This document shows positions 24,501 through 35,669 of a stretch of 64,000 nt of DNA, piece by piece; position 1 is the stretch's first letter; every line of letters begins with the position of its first letter. Below the pieces are notes generated by a model. The model saw only the letters and a list, made by a program, of their open reading frames with translations. It made no database searches and was not told the origin of the DNA. The position numbers and the translations under genes are program-made. This stretch comes from Mytilus trossulus (taxonomy: Eukaryota; Mollusca; Bivalvia; Mytilida; Mytilidae), in contig NC_086374.1 of assembly GCF_036588685.1 (NCBI RefSeq), forward strand, positions 31,922,886 to 31,986,885, in the 5' to 3' direction.

Positions 24501-27500
24501 AAAATCATCCTCTTTTACAATAAATTAATTCAAAATAAAACATTATAATTCAAAACAAAACTTTCCATAATCATATGTTATCTTTTTATAGGCTGCAAAG
24601 GTGTTCAAGTGGAAGAAATATGGAGTTTAGATCCTGACAGCTTTGCAAACTTGAAGTAAGTTAGGCCACATTTAAAAATATTTTGGTTTGCCCAAACCCT
24701 ACCCAAAGGTTGAGACAGTGGGAAGGTAGGTAGGCATTTTCTTTTTTTTTCTTCAAAAAAAGAAATTGAAGTATCAAATGTTAATAAGTCTTCATGCCTA
24801 TTTGATTAAAAAAAAACTTCTTCAAATCATGACAATAAAAGAATTTGAGTAGGCAGCTTTTTTCTGGGTAGGTAGCGTTTGGGCAAACAAACCTATTATT
24901 AATTTTGGCCTTAAACAAATCTGGGTTCTTACTAAACAAGCTTCATTGTATAAGTTAGTACAAAAATGTATTTGTCCTGGCCTTGTGGTCATAAAAGATC
25001 ATATTCATATATTCAGAATCAGAAATCAACCAATTACAATTCTGAATTTGGTGTTCTATACCCATAAATGTCAGCAGACTTTAGTCTTCCTTGTATTGGA
25101 CAAACACATCTTTATCCTCAATGAAAATTTTAGCTTGTGCAACCATGCCCATGGTGTTTCTGTAAGTTTACTACCTAAAAAGTTTACATATAAGTTGATG
25201 ATTTTATCATAGTGCAATGTTTTCACAGTATATTTTACATTTGTAGACCAGTTCATGGATTAGTTTTTCTGTTTAAATGGCAGCCAGAGTCAGAACCACA
25301 AGGAACTATAGTACAGGATAGTAGACTAGAAAAAATCTTCTTTGCCAAACAGGTTAGAACTGTTATCTATCATCATCTAATTCAATGTCTTTAACAGCAC
25401 AAAGTATAGGTTGTTTTTTATTGCCAATATTTGTGTCACAGATCTGTCTATCTATTCTACACTTTTTTTTTTAAATATCAGAAATCAACGAGTCTAGTCT
25501 TTTCAAGAAAAATATGTGCCTGATCTCAAATGATTAACTTTCATTTGGTCCAATCATGAATTCAACCTCTGAAATCCTTCAGTTTTTCAGTCAGAAAGTT
25601 ATACTTCAGTCTTCACACTATAGAGAGAACATATAGTATTTTTGTAGGTTTTCCTTTAAATCAGTATTAGATGTGATTTCTATCTTGAAAAAAAATAACA
25701 GCTGCCAGCAAAATCTAATTATATCATGGGACAGGTTATAAACTGATACCTTTTGAATCAAATTGACCAATTGGTTTATGTACTGATGAGAGCTTTTTTT
25801 GTCATTTGATTGAATGTTGACAACTTAACTCTGCTTAAACACTTTGCTAAGTATTGTTTGATTTTTTTTCAGGTTATAAATAATGCATGTGCAACACAAG
25901 CCATTCTGAGTATACTGCTGAATTGTGAACCAGAAGCTTTAGAACTGGGAGAAACATTAACAGGCTTTAAAGAATTTGTACAGGGTTTTGAACCTGGAGT
26001 AAGTAAAATATTTATACTGTAGATAAACTACACCATAGACATGATAGATACCACCATTAAAATTATGTGTGCCATGTTTACTTAAATGAATGATAAAGTT
26101 AAAATAGACAACATGGTTATCCCGTAGTAAAAATATGTGTTATTAAAAGCATTGTTAGAATAATTATGAAACAATACTGTTCAAGATTCCATGTTGTATT
26201 AGATAAAGACTTTCAGACACTTTATTCATTCTTCAGATTATTTTTAAACTTTTCAAAAATATTTTTTATTGCATTGTAATAATGTGAAGCAGATAGAATG
26301 GCCAGTTCATGGGTCAATGGTTAATGTTCCACCATGACCTGAAACATAATAAGCTTTGCTGCTTTGAAACATATATGTTAGATAGAGGATTGGTAGGTTG
26401 TTTATTAATAATCATGTTTCTTTTTTTATATTTTAGTTAAGGGGTTTAACGTTGAGCAATTCTGATGTCATTAGACAAGTCCATAATAGTTTTTCAAGGT
26501 AAGAAAAATGACATGTTCTGAAACAAAGGCAAGCATTTTAGATTAATTTTTATATCTTTTGTTTGATAATAAGTAATCCAGATATATATCAGACAGACAA
26601 ATTTTAACGCTTATTTTTCAAATGCAAGTTCACTGAGTAATAGTCAATAGAAAGACTTACCATCCAACTTGCAATCTTACTCCTAACTATTGAAGAAAAG
26701 TCAAAAATTCGAATTTTAAAATTTCTAGGTTGAACCCATCAAGGGAACCCAAGGCCTTTAAAAGGCTTTGTGTTTTAGGCAGTTTCATGGTTCGCTACTG
26801 ACTCCCTACAGATCCATAGAGGGTGAGTAAAATCCATAGTGGATGAGGCCAAAGGCCAAATCCCCTATGGATTTCACTCACCGACTATGGTCTATAGGGG
26901 GTCAGTAGTGAACCGATAACAAAATTCTCGTACACAGAACTTTTCCTGCTGTTGTTATGTAGAAAAATAAAGAATGAGATACAACAATAAGACATGACAT
27001 CATGAACCCCATGTGAAATTGACTTCCCCCTATGGATCCATAGAATGTCACCACTTTATGACATTAAACCAATCACATCATAATTTACCTGAGGTGGGAT
27101 AATATGTTGTGGTACTACACTATTTAGAAATTAAGAGGAATTTTTTAATTTTTAAAATATGGACTAATAAGTTTATTTCCCCTTCAGGCAACAGATGTTT
27201 GAATTTGATGAGAAGCAAGCAAAGAAAGATGATGATGTTTTCCACTTTGTAGGGTATCTTCCAATAGCAGGACGTTTATATGAATTAGATGGTCTCAAAG
27301 ATGGTCCTGTTGACCTAGGTAGGTGTATAACATATTTCCATTTAAAGCAGGGGACAAAGTGTTTTTGCTGTAATCCTGAAATCTGTATTAGATAGATCCA
27401 AACTTGAAACAGCAAAATTGATCTGCAAATCAATATTTTCAAATTAGGTAGCATAGCCAAAATCATTAAGTCCACCTTCTTATAGGAGTTTTCCCCCTCA

Positions 27501-30500
27501 ATCATTGTTTTTGTCCATTTATTTTATTAACTATAGGAGAAAAAGAGGGACTATAAATGTTAAAAATGATAGAAATTATCAGTTCCCTCCTTAAATGAGT
27601 AAATGCCCTTAAATGCTGATATTTTTTTAAAGAGGTATTTTTATTAGACAATAAAAAACCAAATTATATCAAGAACGAGTCAAATAAAATACTGAAAGAT
27701 ATAGATTAAAGAGTGGCAACACAAATTACAATACTAAGTGCTACACTGACGTATACACATTAACATTAAGTAAAAGAATACAATGTCTATATTTTTCAAA
27801 CAGGTGCTATCCCAGCTGATGCTGACTGGTTAAATATAGTGCGACCTGTATTAGAAAAGAGAATGCAGAAGTAAGTCATTCACAGTGCATGACATTTTCA
27901 TGGTTCATTGGTCTAAGTTTAGATTTTGTGGTTTAAACATTTTCTCCAGTTCTTTTAGTGATAGAAACACTTTATTAGGTGTATGGAATGATTGTAAGAT
28001 GTACATGTCTGTCAGGCATGGTTTATCTGACTGTGACCTCATTCATAGAGAGTTGATAAGGTTAGGTTTATGTGATATTTGTAGTAAATCCTTCATATAA
28101 GAGCCTTGAACATGAATTCAATGTTAAATAATACCAGCGAGATATTTCAGATTGTGCCCTCTTGTCATCCCTGTTTAAAAAGTGAAAATAGGTATTTCCA
28201 TTTATGTTTTATAAGCCATCTGCACTTATGTGCCGAAATCAACTTCCTAATCATGGTAAGCTGTTGCTTAACCAGTTTTGAATGTTTGTACATGGTCTTT
28301 CATTATTTATGCTGACAATTTCCATGCTTAAATTTGAGAGCGTAAAAAGGCAAATTTTCATGAAAATTGTCTTTTTGTGGTAATTTTTGTGGATACAAAG
28401 CAAACTAAAAACAAACAAAAAACATACACCTTACTTTACTTATATGAAGGAAACATGGGTGGACCAATTGCTTATGTGAAATACGTATGAATGAAAATCT
28501 GTGCCAGTTCAAGACTAATGTTTTATGAATGTTTTATTAATTTACAGGTACAGTACAGATGAAATTCATTTTAATTTAATGGCAGTTGTCTCAGATAGGA
28601 AAACATTGTATGAAAAGAAGATCTTAGAATTAACGTCACTAATGGAGGTAAAGTATAGAAAGAAGAAACATATAAGAAAGGGCTCAAAATGACTGCCTAT
28701 GAAAAATATGAGGGAACTATAAACTCCTTTGATGACATTTTATAGGCATATTGTGTATAAAAAAGTTATCAGCTTATATTTTTATTTTTTTTACATTGCA
28801 ACTTTTTCTGTTTGAGGGAGTATTTTCTTGATTGTGTTCCTCCCTACTACATGAATTAATGATGATTTTAAACACTGAGACAAAGTCACTTATTGGTTAA
28901 TCTTTAAATCATTGCTGGATTTGGTAAAAATGAAGCTAATACAAATGTAGTAGAATAGTGTGACTGGCCAATGTTATGCCTAGAAATCATTGTATCTTGT
29001 ATGTTTCTGTTTTAGGACAGTGGGATGGAAACAGATAACCTTCAGACAGAAATCAGTCATTTACATGATCTTATACAAGAGGAGGAAAATAAAATGAAAA
29101 GATACAAAGTAATTTTGCAAACATCAGTAGGACAGTTGTGATGTGGGAAAAGGTTTTCAGATTTAAGGTGGTACCTAACACTACAGGGAGATAACTCTGT
29201 AAAGTCAGCTAAACGTTTTAATTACGTTATGTTGTAAAAGGAATATTAACCTTATCAATGATCAAAATTGGTTATTGTCAAAGTGCTATATAACCAGTAT
29301 AATTTTTCTGACAAAACGGTTGGTTCAAAATTTTTGAAATTTTTATATTTTTATTTAAGGGTCAAAGATAATACTTTAACAAAAGTTTATGAAAGTTAAA
29401 CAAGCCAAATTAATTTAAGTGAAAGTGGGGTACCACCTTAATAATCATATACATATGCACATGATGCCAAAATGGTATACGTTAGATAATTATACCTTGT
29501 GTTTTTTTCAAAGATAGTCCCCATGATATGATGATTATCAATTATGAAATCTGGAGTTTTATCTAAAAAAGAAAAAGACTAACATATCAGAAGTATAATT
29601 GTTACATTTCTTTTATTTTTTGTGCGTAAATAACTTAAAAATAATAATGATTAACATTATGCAACACATTCAGGATGGTCACATGTTGATGTAATAAAGA
29701 TATACCTTGTTTGAACTAAAATGACATAATGAGTCAAATTGTTAATATGGAAGATCACAATGTAAAAGTCCTCAGGAAGATGCATTGCACTACTTAGATA
29801 AAATAAACAGTGATTTCTCTTAATTCTAAAGCATATGCTTAGATTAGACATAGCAAATGCCAATTTAAAAATCTTTGGTTTGATCCGGCCATGGAATCAA
29901 CCCTTTATCTTACATGTTCTGGGCTAGCACTCTACCAAAAAGACAATTGTAGTAGTTTGAGAAATTTGTCTTATTTTAAGTTTTTGTACTCAGTTTATTC
30001 TTGTTTTTCATTTTAGGTTGAAAATGTCAGAAGAAAACACAATTATCTCCCCTTTATTATGGAGTTATTAAAAATTTTAGCAGAACAGAAACAGCTGTTA
30101 CCACTAGTAGAAAAGGTAATGCTATATGTTGATAATATGAATTAGTTTTCCTATCAAAGGTCTGTGGTTTTCTCTGGGCACTCCGGCTTCCTCCACCAAA
30201 AACAAACTTACTGCCATAAAATAGTCAAAAATAGAAAGTGGTGTTAAAAAACTATAAATCAATCAATCTTTGCAGTTTTAAACTGATATATTCCTCATAT
30301 TGCTATTAAATGCTTTTACAAAAACAAGCTAGAAAAATTGTTTAAAGATTCATTTTTGTCATGGCTTTAAGCATATCTTTGACGGATTGAAATTAAAAGA
30401 TGACTGGTTTCTAGTTAAAAAAAAGACCAAAATTGTTTGAAATTTTTTTTCAGACCCTTCATTTGCATACTATAAAATATGAAATTGGTTCAGAAATACT

Positions 30501-30597
30501 TCTGAAGAGAAACAGCTCCATTCATAATCTTGTAATCTTGTTTTAGGCAAAGGAGAAAGCTTTAAAAAAGAAAGAAGAGAAGAAGCAACAGTCATAG
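18534..30597 (+). CDS. UCHL5: Ubiquitin C-terminal hydrolase L5 (UCH37), complete, 11 exons
   Basis: Exons: 18534-18609, 24592-24655, 25247-25352, 25873-25998, 26437-26498, 27188-27318, 27804-27870, 28548-28647, 29016-29108, 30017-30115, 30547-30597. All junctions are GT..AG and in phase, giving 324 residues (human has 329). The N-terminus reads [17 protein letters not shown]. The cysteine-protease residues Gln82 (last of exon 3), Cys88 ([11 protein letters not shown]), His164 ([19 protein letters not shown]) and Asp179 fall at the human positions. The C-terminal helices ([15 protein letters not shown], then a Lys/Glu-rich end) are the ULD/KEKE tail. In the family this tail binds RPN13 in the proteasome cap or NFRKB in INO80, and the enzyme trims ubiquitin chains. 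The start was chosen because it aligns with the family's first Met. Intron 1 is about 6 kb and full of palindromic mobile DNA. Confidence 0.97.
18761..19896. mobile_element. 1136-bp TIR element inserted in the left arm of palindrome 1
   Basis: It has perfect 16-bp terminal inverted repeats, 'cagagctccagataag' at 18761-18776 and the complement at 19881-19896. It is flanked by the 6-bp direct repeat ATCAAT (18755-18760 and 19897-19902). The opposite palindrome arm near 21325 holds the uninterrupted site with a single ATCAAT. The CAG..CTG termini resemble hAT elements, though hAT usually duplicates 8 bp. No transposase was found, so it is non-autonomous. Confidence 0.9.
20765..20918. mobile_element. 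154-bp MITE inserted in the right arm of palindrome 1
   Basis: The TIRs are 'cagtctgcac' and 'gtgcagactg'. The flanking 6-bp direct repeat is TTGATA (20759-20764 and 20919-20924). The left arm near 20308-20325 has the uninterrupted sequence. Inside are three 'ggactagt'-type or 'ggactaat'-type motifs. It shares CAG..CTG ends and a 6-bp duplication with the 1136-bp element. Confidence 0.9.
21802..22940 (+). mobile_element. Helentron-like non-autonomous element, copy B (best preserved)
   Basis: The 5' end is 'agctcacctggcccaaaggg', itself followed by its complement 'ccaagtgagct'. The 3' end has 'aggtgagc' (complement of the 5' 'gctcacct'), then a short hairpin 'ggctctttagagtc', then 'tctag'. 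Two internal units of about 500 bp repeat 'aacataggggtaaaatgcag' and 'gcaataatgttcagcaaag'. Both flanks are T. The asymmetric inverted repeats plus a 3' hairpin are the layout described for Helentrons (Helitron2). No Rep/helicase ORF is present, so it is non-autonomous. Confidence 0.7.
23186..23268. repeat. Two copies of a short hairpin at the centre of palindrome 2
   Basis: 'cgatctcctgtaaaggaggt' and 'cgatctcctataaaggaggt' lie about 60 bp apart, each able to form a CTCCT/AGGAG stem and each followed by a run of A. Their role is unknown. Confidence 0.7.
23625..24328 (+). repeat. Dispersed repeat family C, copy 1
   Basis: Shares ordered blocks with 34765-35385: 'actacaaaaggaaggtt', 'ggttatg', 'gacaataac', 'ggacaattaat', 'aagacactaaaagcagt' and a final 'agctgcgtcctgcagagc'. 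It lies inside UCHL5 intron 1, between palindrome 2 and exon 2. Confidence 0.75.
24664..24910. mobile_element. PIF/Harbinger-like MITE next to the UCHL5 exon 2 donor site
   Basis: Long imperfect terminal inverted repeats: the left begins 'ggccacatttaaaaata' and includes 'ggtttgcccaaac'. The right ends 'attaattttggcc' and includes 'gtttgggcaaac'. It is flanked by TTA at 24661-24663 and 24911-24913. A 3-bp TTA/TAA duplication with GGCC-type ends is typical of PIF/Harbinger MITEs. The element starts 8 bases after the exon 2 end. Confidence 0.8.
26789..26914. repeat. 126-bp palindrome in UCHL5 intron 5
   Basis: Arms of about 60 bp run from 'ggttcgctactgactccct' to 'gggggtcagtagtgaacc' around a 'ggccaaaggcc' centre. 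They differ at a few bases only. It is a fold-back MITE or the head-to-head product of one; no clear target duplication was found. Confidence 0.85.
29167..29437. mobile_element. 271-bp TTAA-flanked MITE in UCHL5 intron 9
   Basis: TTAA at 29163-29166 and 29438-29441 flank the termini 'ggtggtacc' and 'ggtaccacc'. TTAA duplication is characteristic of piggyBac and Kolobok elements. There is no ORF. Confidence 0.85.
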
Positions 30598-31945
30598 GAG
30601 TGAGCAGGATCCTGTGTAAACTGATATTATTCTCACAGTTGTTGTGATCTATTTGAAATAGTCAATTTTAGGACAAGGTTTCCTCAGAGTTGAATTAAGT
30701 TCAGTTTTATCTTGTCCATCTTTTAGATTGGCAGGTTATAAGTTGATGATTGTGGAAGACTGAATTTTTCTATGGGGAAGGGGGAAAACATCAAAAAATT
30801 ATTCTGGTTCTCATCATTAATGAAAATTAAGGAAATGGATCCTTCATGGTTTAAATACAGAGCAATGAAATACGAAGGTTTATTGGGGTGCTTCCTGTCT
30901 TTTTAATACATTGTACTTGAAATACACCAACTTCAAAATTATTTTATGCAATGAAATACAGGACAATACTGAGAGTGTCTTTAAGATATAGATATAAAAC
31001 AAGTCTTATCTCATCAAAATCTTTTGCTACAAGATTTCATATGAAACAAAATAATATGTGTAAAATATCTTTATGTTGGGCTTTAGTTTATTATTGATTT
31101 TTCCAAAAACTATATGTAAAATGGCTGTTTCTGGTCAGAAACATCAATTTGAACATAATCATAATTCTACAGTGACATCACAATTAGCATTTCAGTCCTT
31201 AAGTGTCAATAATAAATTATAACTAACAGTTTTGTAAGGATCAAAGAATTTCTCCTTTTTGGCAAATTTATTGAACAGTAAATGGTTGTTCTCGTACCTC
31301 CTAATCTCTATGCATTTCTGTATACAAAAACAAAGTAGCATCTGAGTTAAATAACATTATTTTTACTTTCTTATATATACCAGTTTTACTCACTGTCTGA
31401 TTTGTAGTTGACCCCCAATATTTAATATGTTCACTTATTTATTTATCATTCTATCTCAGTTTGTTGAACCAGTACTGTAAGCTGTAAGTGTATATTTAAG
31501 AAAACTCATTGTATTGTTACACTCACACATATCTTTTTTTCACAAGTAAAATTTGTCAAGCATGAGCTGAAAATATGATGTATGAAATGCTTTACTTTGA
31601 TAAATAAGGATTGTAACATTATGAATATACATTCTTACATTTAACAATTACACCATGTATGTCATTCCTTTTACTATGTTAAAGGATTGTTTGCTTTCAA
31701 GAGTTGTATGCAATACTAGGACATAGCTAAGTTTTATCAGTTGATGTTCTGTTAGATACAAGTCTTTTTTTCAAATTTCATATAGCTATTAGCTGCCTTG
31801 AAGTTGTGTTCTATAAAAAGAAAACAAAACAGCATGACTTAATTGAGAATATTACTGCATTTTTGTTGTTGTTATTTATCTTTTATGTTATGTACTAAAT
31901 AAATCTACATACTTCAATTTGATTTTTTTTATATTTTGACATTAA
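30598..31945 (+). other. UCHL5 3' untranslated region and flank
   Basis: AT-rich sequence after the stop codon. AATAAA occurs at 31211-31216 and again at 31898-31903, the latter followed by a T-rich stretch. Either could be the cleavage signal; which is used cannot be told from sequence. Confidence 0.55.
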
Positions 31946-31949
31946 TTAA

Positions 31950-32214
31950 CCCTTTCCTCCATAATGACGCCTTTTGACGCCTGTGTAGTACCTCAGTTGA
32001 AACACTTTGACCACAAAGTGTCTGCAGTTGACTTAATAAAGTTTGTATCCAATATGAAAAGGAATATCATAGGAATATCGGACTTAAATTTATTTGATGA
32101 AATAGTTATTTTTCGCTATGCCCTTAATACTTTAAAGCATAAGTTCAGCATTTTATAAAAAGAATCCTATGCGAATCGAGTATCCAAAAAAAAAAATGTC
32201 AATGGAGGAAAGGG
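31950..32214. mobile_element. 265-bp piggyBac-like MITE
   Basis: TTAA at 31946-31949 and 32215-32218 flank perfect termini 'ccctttcctccat' and 'atggaggaaaggg'. CCCTTT-type ends with a TTAA target are typical of piggyBac MITEs. The 64-codon ORF inside has no recognisable domain. Confidence 0.88.
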
Positions 32215-32414
32215 TTAAGGAAAATGCCTGAGAACCTAATCTGCCAAAAAAGAGACATAGGTCCCCCAATCCCCATTGAATTCTCTTCTTGGAGGAACAT
32301 ACTGTACATAAAAATGCTGAAATGCAAAATTTGAAAGATGCATGAGGTATTCTGTGTGCAACCATTTGATACCTCAAAATAAATTAATAAAATCTGCAAT
32401 TTTCAAATAAAATC

Positions 32415-32607
32415 TAGAATGGAAATGGAGAATGTGTCAAAGAGACAACAACCTAACAGGAAAGCAGAAAACAGCCCAATGCCACCAATGGGTCTTCAAC
32501 ACAGCGAAACAATCTTGCACTGGGAGGCAGCTTCATCTGGCCCCTTAACACACATGTGTACTAGCTCTATATATTTTCCTCACAAATATATCTGCAGACG
32601 CTGCTGA
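32415..32607 (-). repeat. Dispersed repeat family E, inverted partial copy
   Basis: The plus strand reads 'gaatgtgtcaaagagacaac' then 'aatgggtcttcaa' and 'ctggcccctta', the reverse complement of the copy nested at 36077-36345. The short ORF over it is repeat-derived. Confidence 0.75.
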
Positions 32608-32640
32608 TGGATGATTGGATATGTTTCCATGATTATCTGT

Positions 32641-32740
32641 ATGTGTAGGGTCAACAATACTATTTATGTGTAGGGTCAACAATACTGATTATGTGTAGGG
32701 TCAACAATACTGATTATGTGTAGGGTCAACAATACTGATT
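32641..32740. repeat. 25-bp tandem repeat, 4 copies
   Basis: The unit 'atgtgtagggtcaacaatac' plus five bases is repeated four times, nearly identically. Confidence 0.95.
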
Positions 32741-34021
32741 ATATGTGAATTAATTGGGAGGAGTATATGTCCATTTGACTTACATGCCAATGTCCCAGTT
32801 TCATGCACTGGTTGTAAGATTATTTTTTCTGCTTTAATGAATAGGATATGAAATCAACAAAATAGTATCATTTGTAAGGAGTATATAAACACATCTTGCT
32901 GAACTTTTATAGTGATGTGGGTGTGTATTCCTCCATCCATTTCTTCTTATATTCCACATTTGTATCTGCTTCTGTTTCAGACTGCTTTGCAAAATTTTGT
33001 GAGAAAAACTCTGATTTGCTTTTGTACTTTCTACCTAATTTTTTTTATCCAAATCATTTATGGGCTTAATTTTGATTGATGATTGGTTGGTGTTTAATGT
33101 CACTTTCAGCACTAGTGTACTATTTAGTGGCATCTAATTTTTATTGATAAAGGAGGGGAGAGAACCCCTGACCTGGGACAATTCTAAAATCCTTACAACG
33201 GAGCCTATCTCACCTGTCACATGTGGGATTCTAACTTATAACCTTGGTGTTGACAGGCTAGTGATACAGTAGTTTGACTACTTAGATGTTAAGACCACTT
33301 GACCTCTGATGACCTCTGATTAACTTTGACATATAACAAGCACTTTTCATATCCTTGCAATACAGAACATATTTGAACCAGCTCATGCAGAACCCTAATC
33401 CTGATTAAATAAAAAAAATATGTTAATCTACACCATATAATGTCAATGTGTACTTCCTATTTTGTTGTTTTTGATCTGAATTACTTTTTGGGTTTCCCCA
33501 AAGATGCTCAAAATTATGTCAACATTATTTAGGAGGTGGATTCAAATTGTTTTGAGAAGTGTTTATATCTGACACATACCTTATCAACTATTTAAATTTG
33601 ACAAATGAAAATGGAATCAAGACTAAATAATAGTTCACACAATTCAACTTTGCAGTGGATAGTTCAAGGACCAGTGTTGAAAAAGATTTTGACATTAAAG
33701 TTCAACAGTATATGATATGTGGATTTGTTTTATTGGGGTATAGACCTGTCACTTCTCAGTTTTGAAAAAAAAGTCACATTTTTTGCAGGTTCGAGTGATT
33801 AATGCTTGATTAATTGCCTGGGACAAAATTTCAAGTATATCAGGAACAAGAACAATAGGTTCTATAGATTGAGGTGACAAGGATGGAGCATAGAAATTTT
33901 GAATGCATAAAAGGGTCTTGTTGCAGTGGTGGATTAAGGAGGACAGGGGGCAGTCCCTATTTCATGTGCTTGATACTTTAGGGAAACACTGAAACATGAC
34001 TAGAATTGGCTTCTTTTACGA
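32741..34021. other. Intergenic with family G repeat
   Basis: At about 33068-33270 lies a dispersed sequence ('ttgattgatgattggttggt', then 'ggggagagaacccctgacct') related to 63419-63482 in a Notch intron. The remainder shows no gene. Confidence 0.45.
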
Positions 34022-34613
34022 GACATTAACCTCCTGTAATAGAACAGGACTGTGTACTAATACATTAACCTCCTGTAATAGAACAGGCCTGTGTACTAAT
34101 ACATTAACCTCCTGTAATAGAACAGGCCTGTGTACTAATACATTAACCTCCTGTAATAGAACAGGACTGTGTACTAATACATTAACCTCCTGTAATAGAA
34201 CAGGACTGTGTACTAATACATTAACCTCCTGTAATAGAACAGGCCTGTGTACTAATACATTAACCTCCTGTAATAGAACAGGACTGTGTACTAATACATT
34301 AACCTCCTGTAATAGAACAGGACTGTGTACTAATACATTAACCTCCTGTAATAGAAAAGGACTGTGTACTAATACATTAACCTCCTGTAATAGAACAGGA
34401 CTGTGTACTAATACATTAACCTCCTGTAATAGAACAGGCCTGTGTACTAATACATTAACCTCCTGTAATAGAACAGGACTGTGTACTAATACATTAACCT
34501 CCTGTAATAGAACAGGACTGTGTACTAATACATTAACCTCCTGTAATAGAAAAGGACTGTGTACTAATACATTAACCTCCTGTAATAGAACAGGACTGTG
34601 TACTAATACATTA
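34022..34613. repeat. 39-bp minisatellite, about 15 copies, open on both strands
   Basis: The unit is 'acattaacctcctgtaatag' followed by 19 more bases, with only two variable sites seen (gga/ggc, aca/aaa). As 39 is a multiple of three, it gives a 217-codon plus ORF (13-residue repeat with TSCNRTGLC) from 33996 and a 202-codon minus ORF. There is no signal peptide, splice context or flanking coding sequence. I regard it as non-coding. Confidence 0.92.
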
Positions 34614-34764
34614 TGTGCAGCCAAACAGGAAAACCAAGGTCATCTGTAAAACTACAGTCATTAAAGGAAATCGGACAGGGTAAAATGGTTAGCCTTGAAA
34701 ATTTTAGAAAATTCTGTCCACCTTTTTTATAGGTTTTTTACGACTGCCAAAAAAATGCAGTTTT

Positions 34765-35385
34765 ATATTGGTATCACGTTGATGTCATTCTCTTCAGCTT
34801 TGTATGAAGCCATTTGGTTTCCAGACAATCACTTGAGTACAAGTAAATATAAATATATGAAATTAAAACACATGGTTTATAACTACAAAAGGAAGGTTGG
34901 GATGATTTTGGGGTTATGTTCCTAACAGTTTATGAATAAGGGGCCCAAATAAGCATTTTTCTAGTTTCCAGACAATAACGTGTGGAATAGTGTAAGCATC
35001 TCTCTGAAATTATACCACAATTTTCCATACCACAAAGGGATGGTTATGATTGGCTTGGAGGGGGTTATGACCCAACCGTTGAGGAAAAATGGTGGAAACA
35101 AGGGTTTCCTGGTTAAAGGACAATTAATCAAGACAATTTAAAAGCAGTGGTAATCCAGACACAACATTTTACTTAAAAAAATGTAATGTTTTAAAGTACG
35201 ATGCTATTTTTTATTACCTCCTTTAGACTGCTTCTAAATTATTTATACAGAAATGTTGTATTGTTTTGAGGTGATTAGCTGTCAAACTATTTTTAGAAGT
35301 TACTATTGTGTCCATATTTGCCGAACTGTTCAGGATTGGACCTCTGTGGTCGCACCCAGCTGCGCTCTGCAAAGCTTTTCCCCCT
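34765..35385 (+). repeat. Dispersed repeat family C, copy 2
   Basis: Matches 23625-24328 in block order, including 'actacaaaaggaaggtt', 'ggacaattaat', 'aaagcagt' and 'agctgcgctctgcaaagc'. Internal stretches have diverged. Confidence 0.72.
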
Positions 35386-35669
35386 CAATTGTATTTTACT
35401 TTTTTTGGCATTTCCTTTCCATTGTTTCAAAAACTATGTAAATGTGATAACAATGAAAATTTGATAAAAATATAATCATCTAATCAATTTAGAGTTCTTG
35501 CTGCTAAAACATGGACTTTTTTTTAGCAGTTGTTGGCTGTTATAATAAATCCTAAATGATAGCTTTAAAGTGCAAATTGGGAAAAGAATCAGTACAAGAA
35601 GATATATCTACCCCTGAAGTTGGAGATAAAACTTGTCAACCTTTTAGGAGTTATAACCCCTGTTTTTTT

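Noticed and set aside
31964-32158. 64-codon ORF starting MTPFDACVVPQ
   Set aside because: It lies entirely within the TTAA-flanked MITE, and its length and composition fit chance.
33996-34649. 217-residue Cys-containing repeat protein (TSCNRTGLC units)
   Set aside because: It is a pure minisatellite with equal openness on the other strand, no signal peptide and no adjoining exons.
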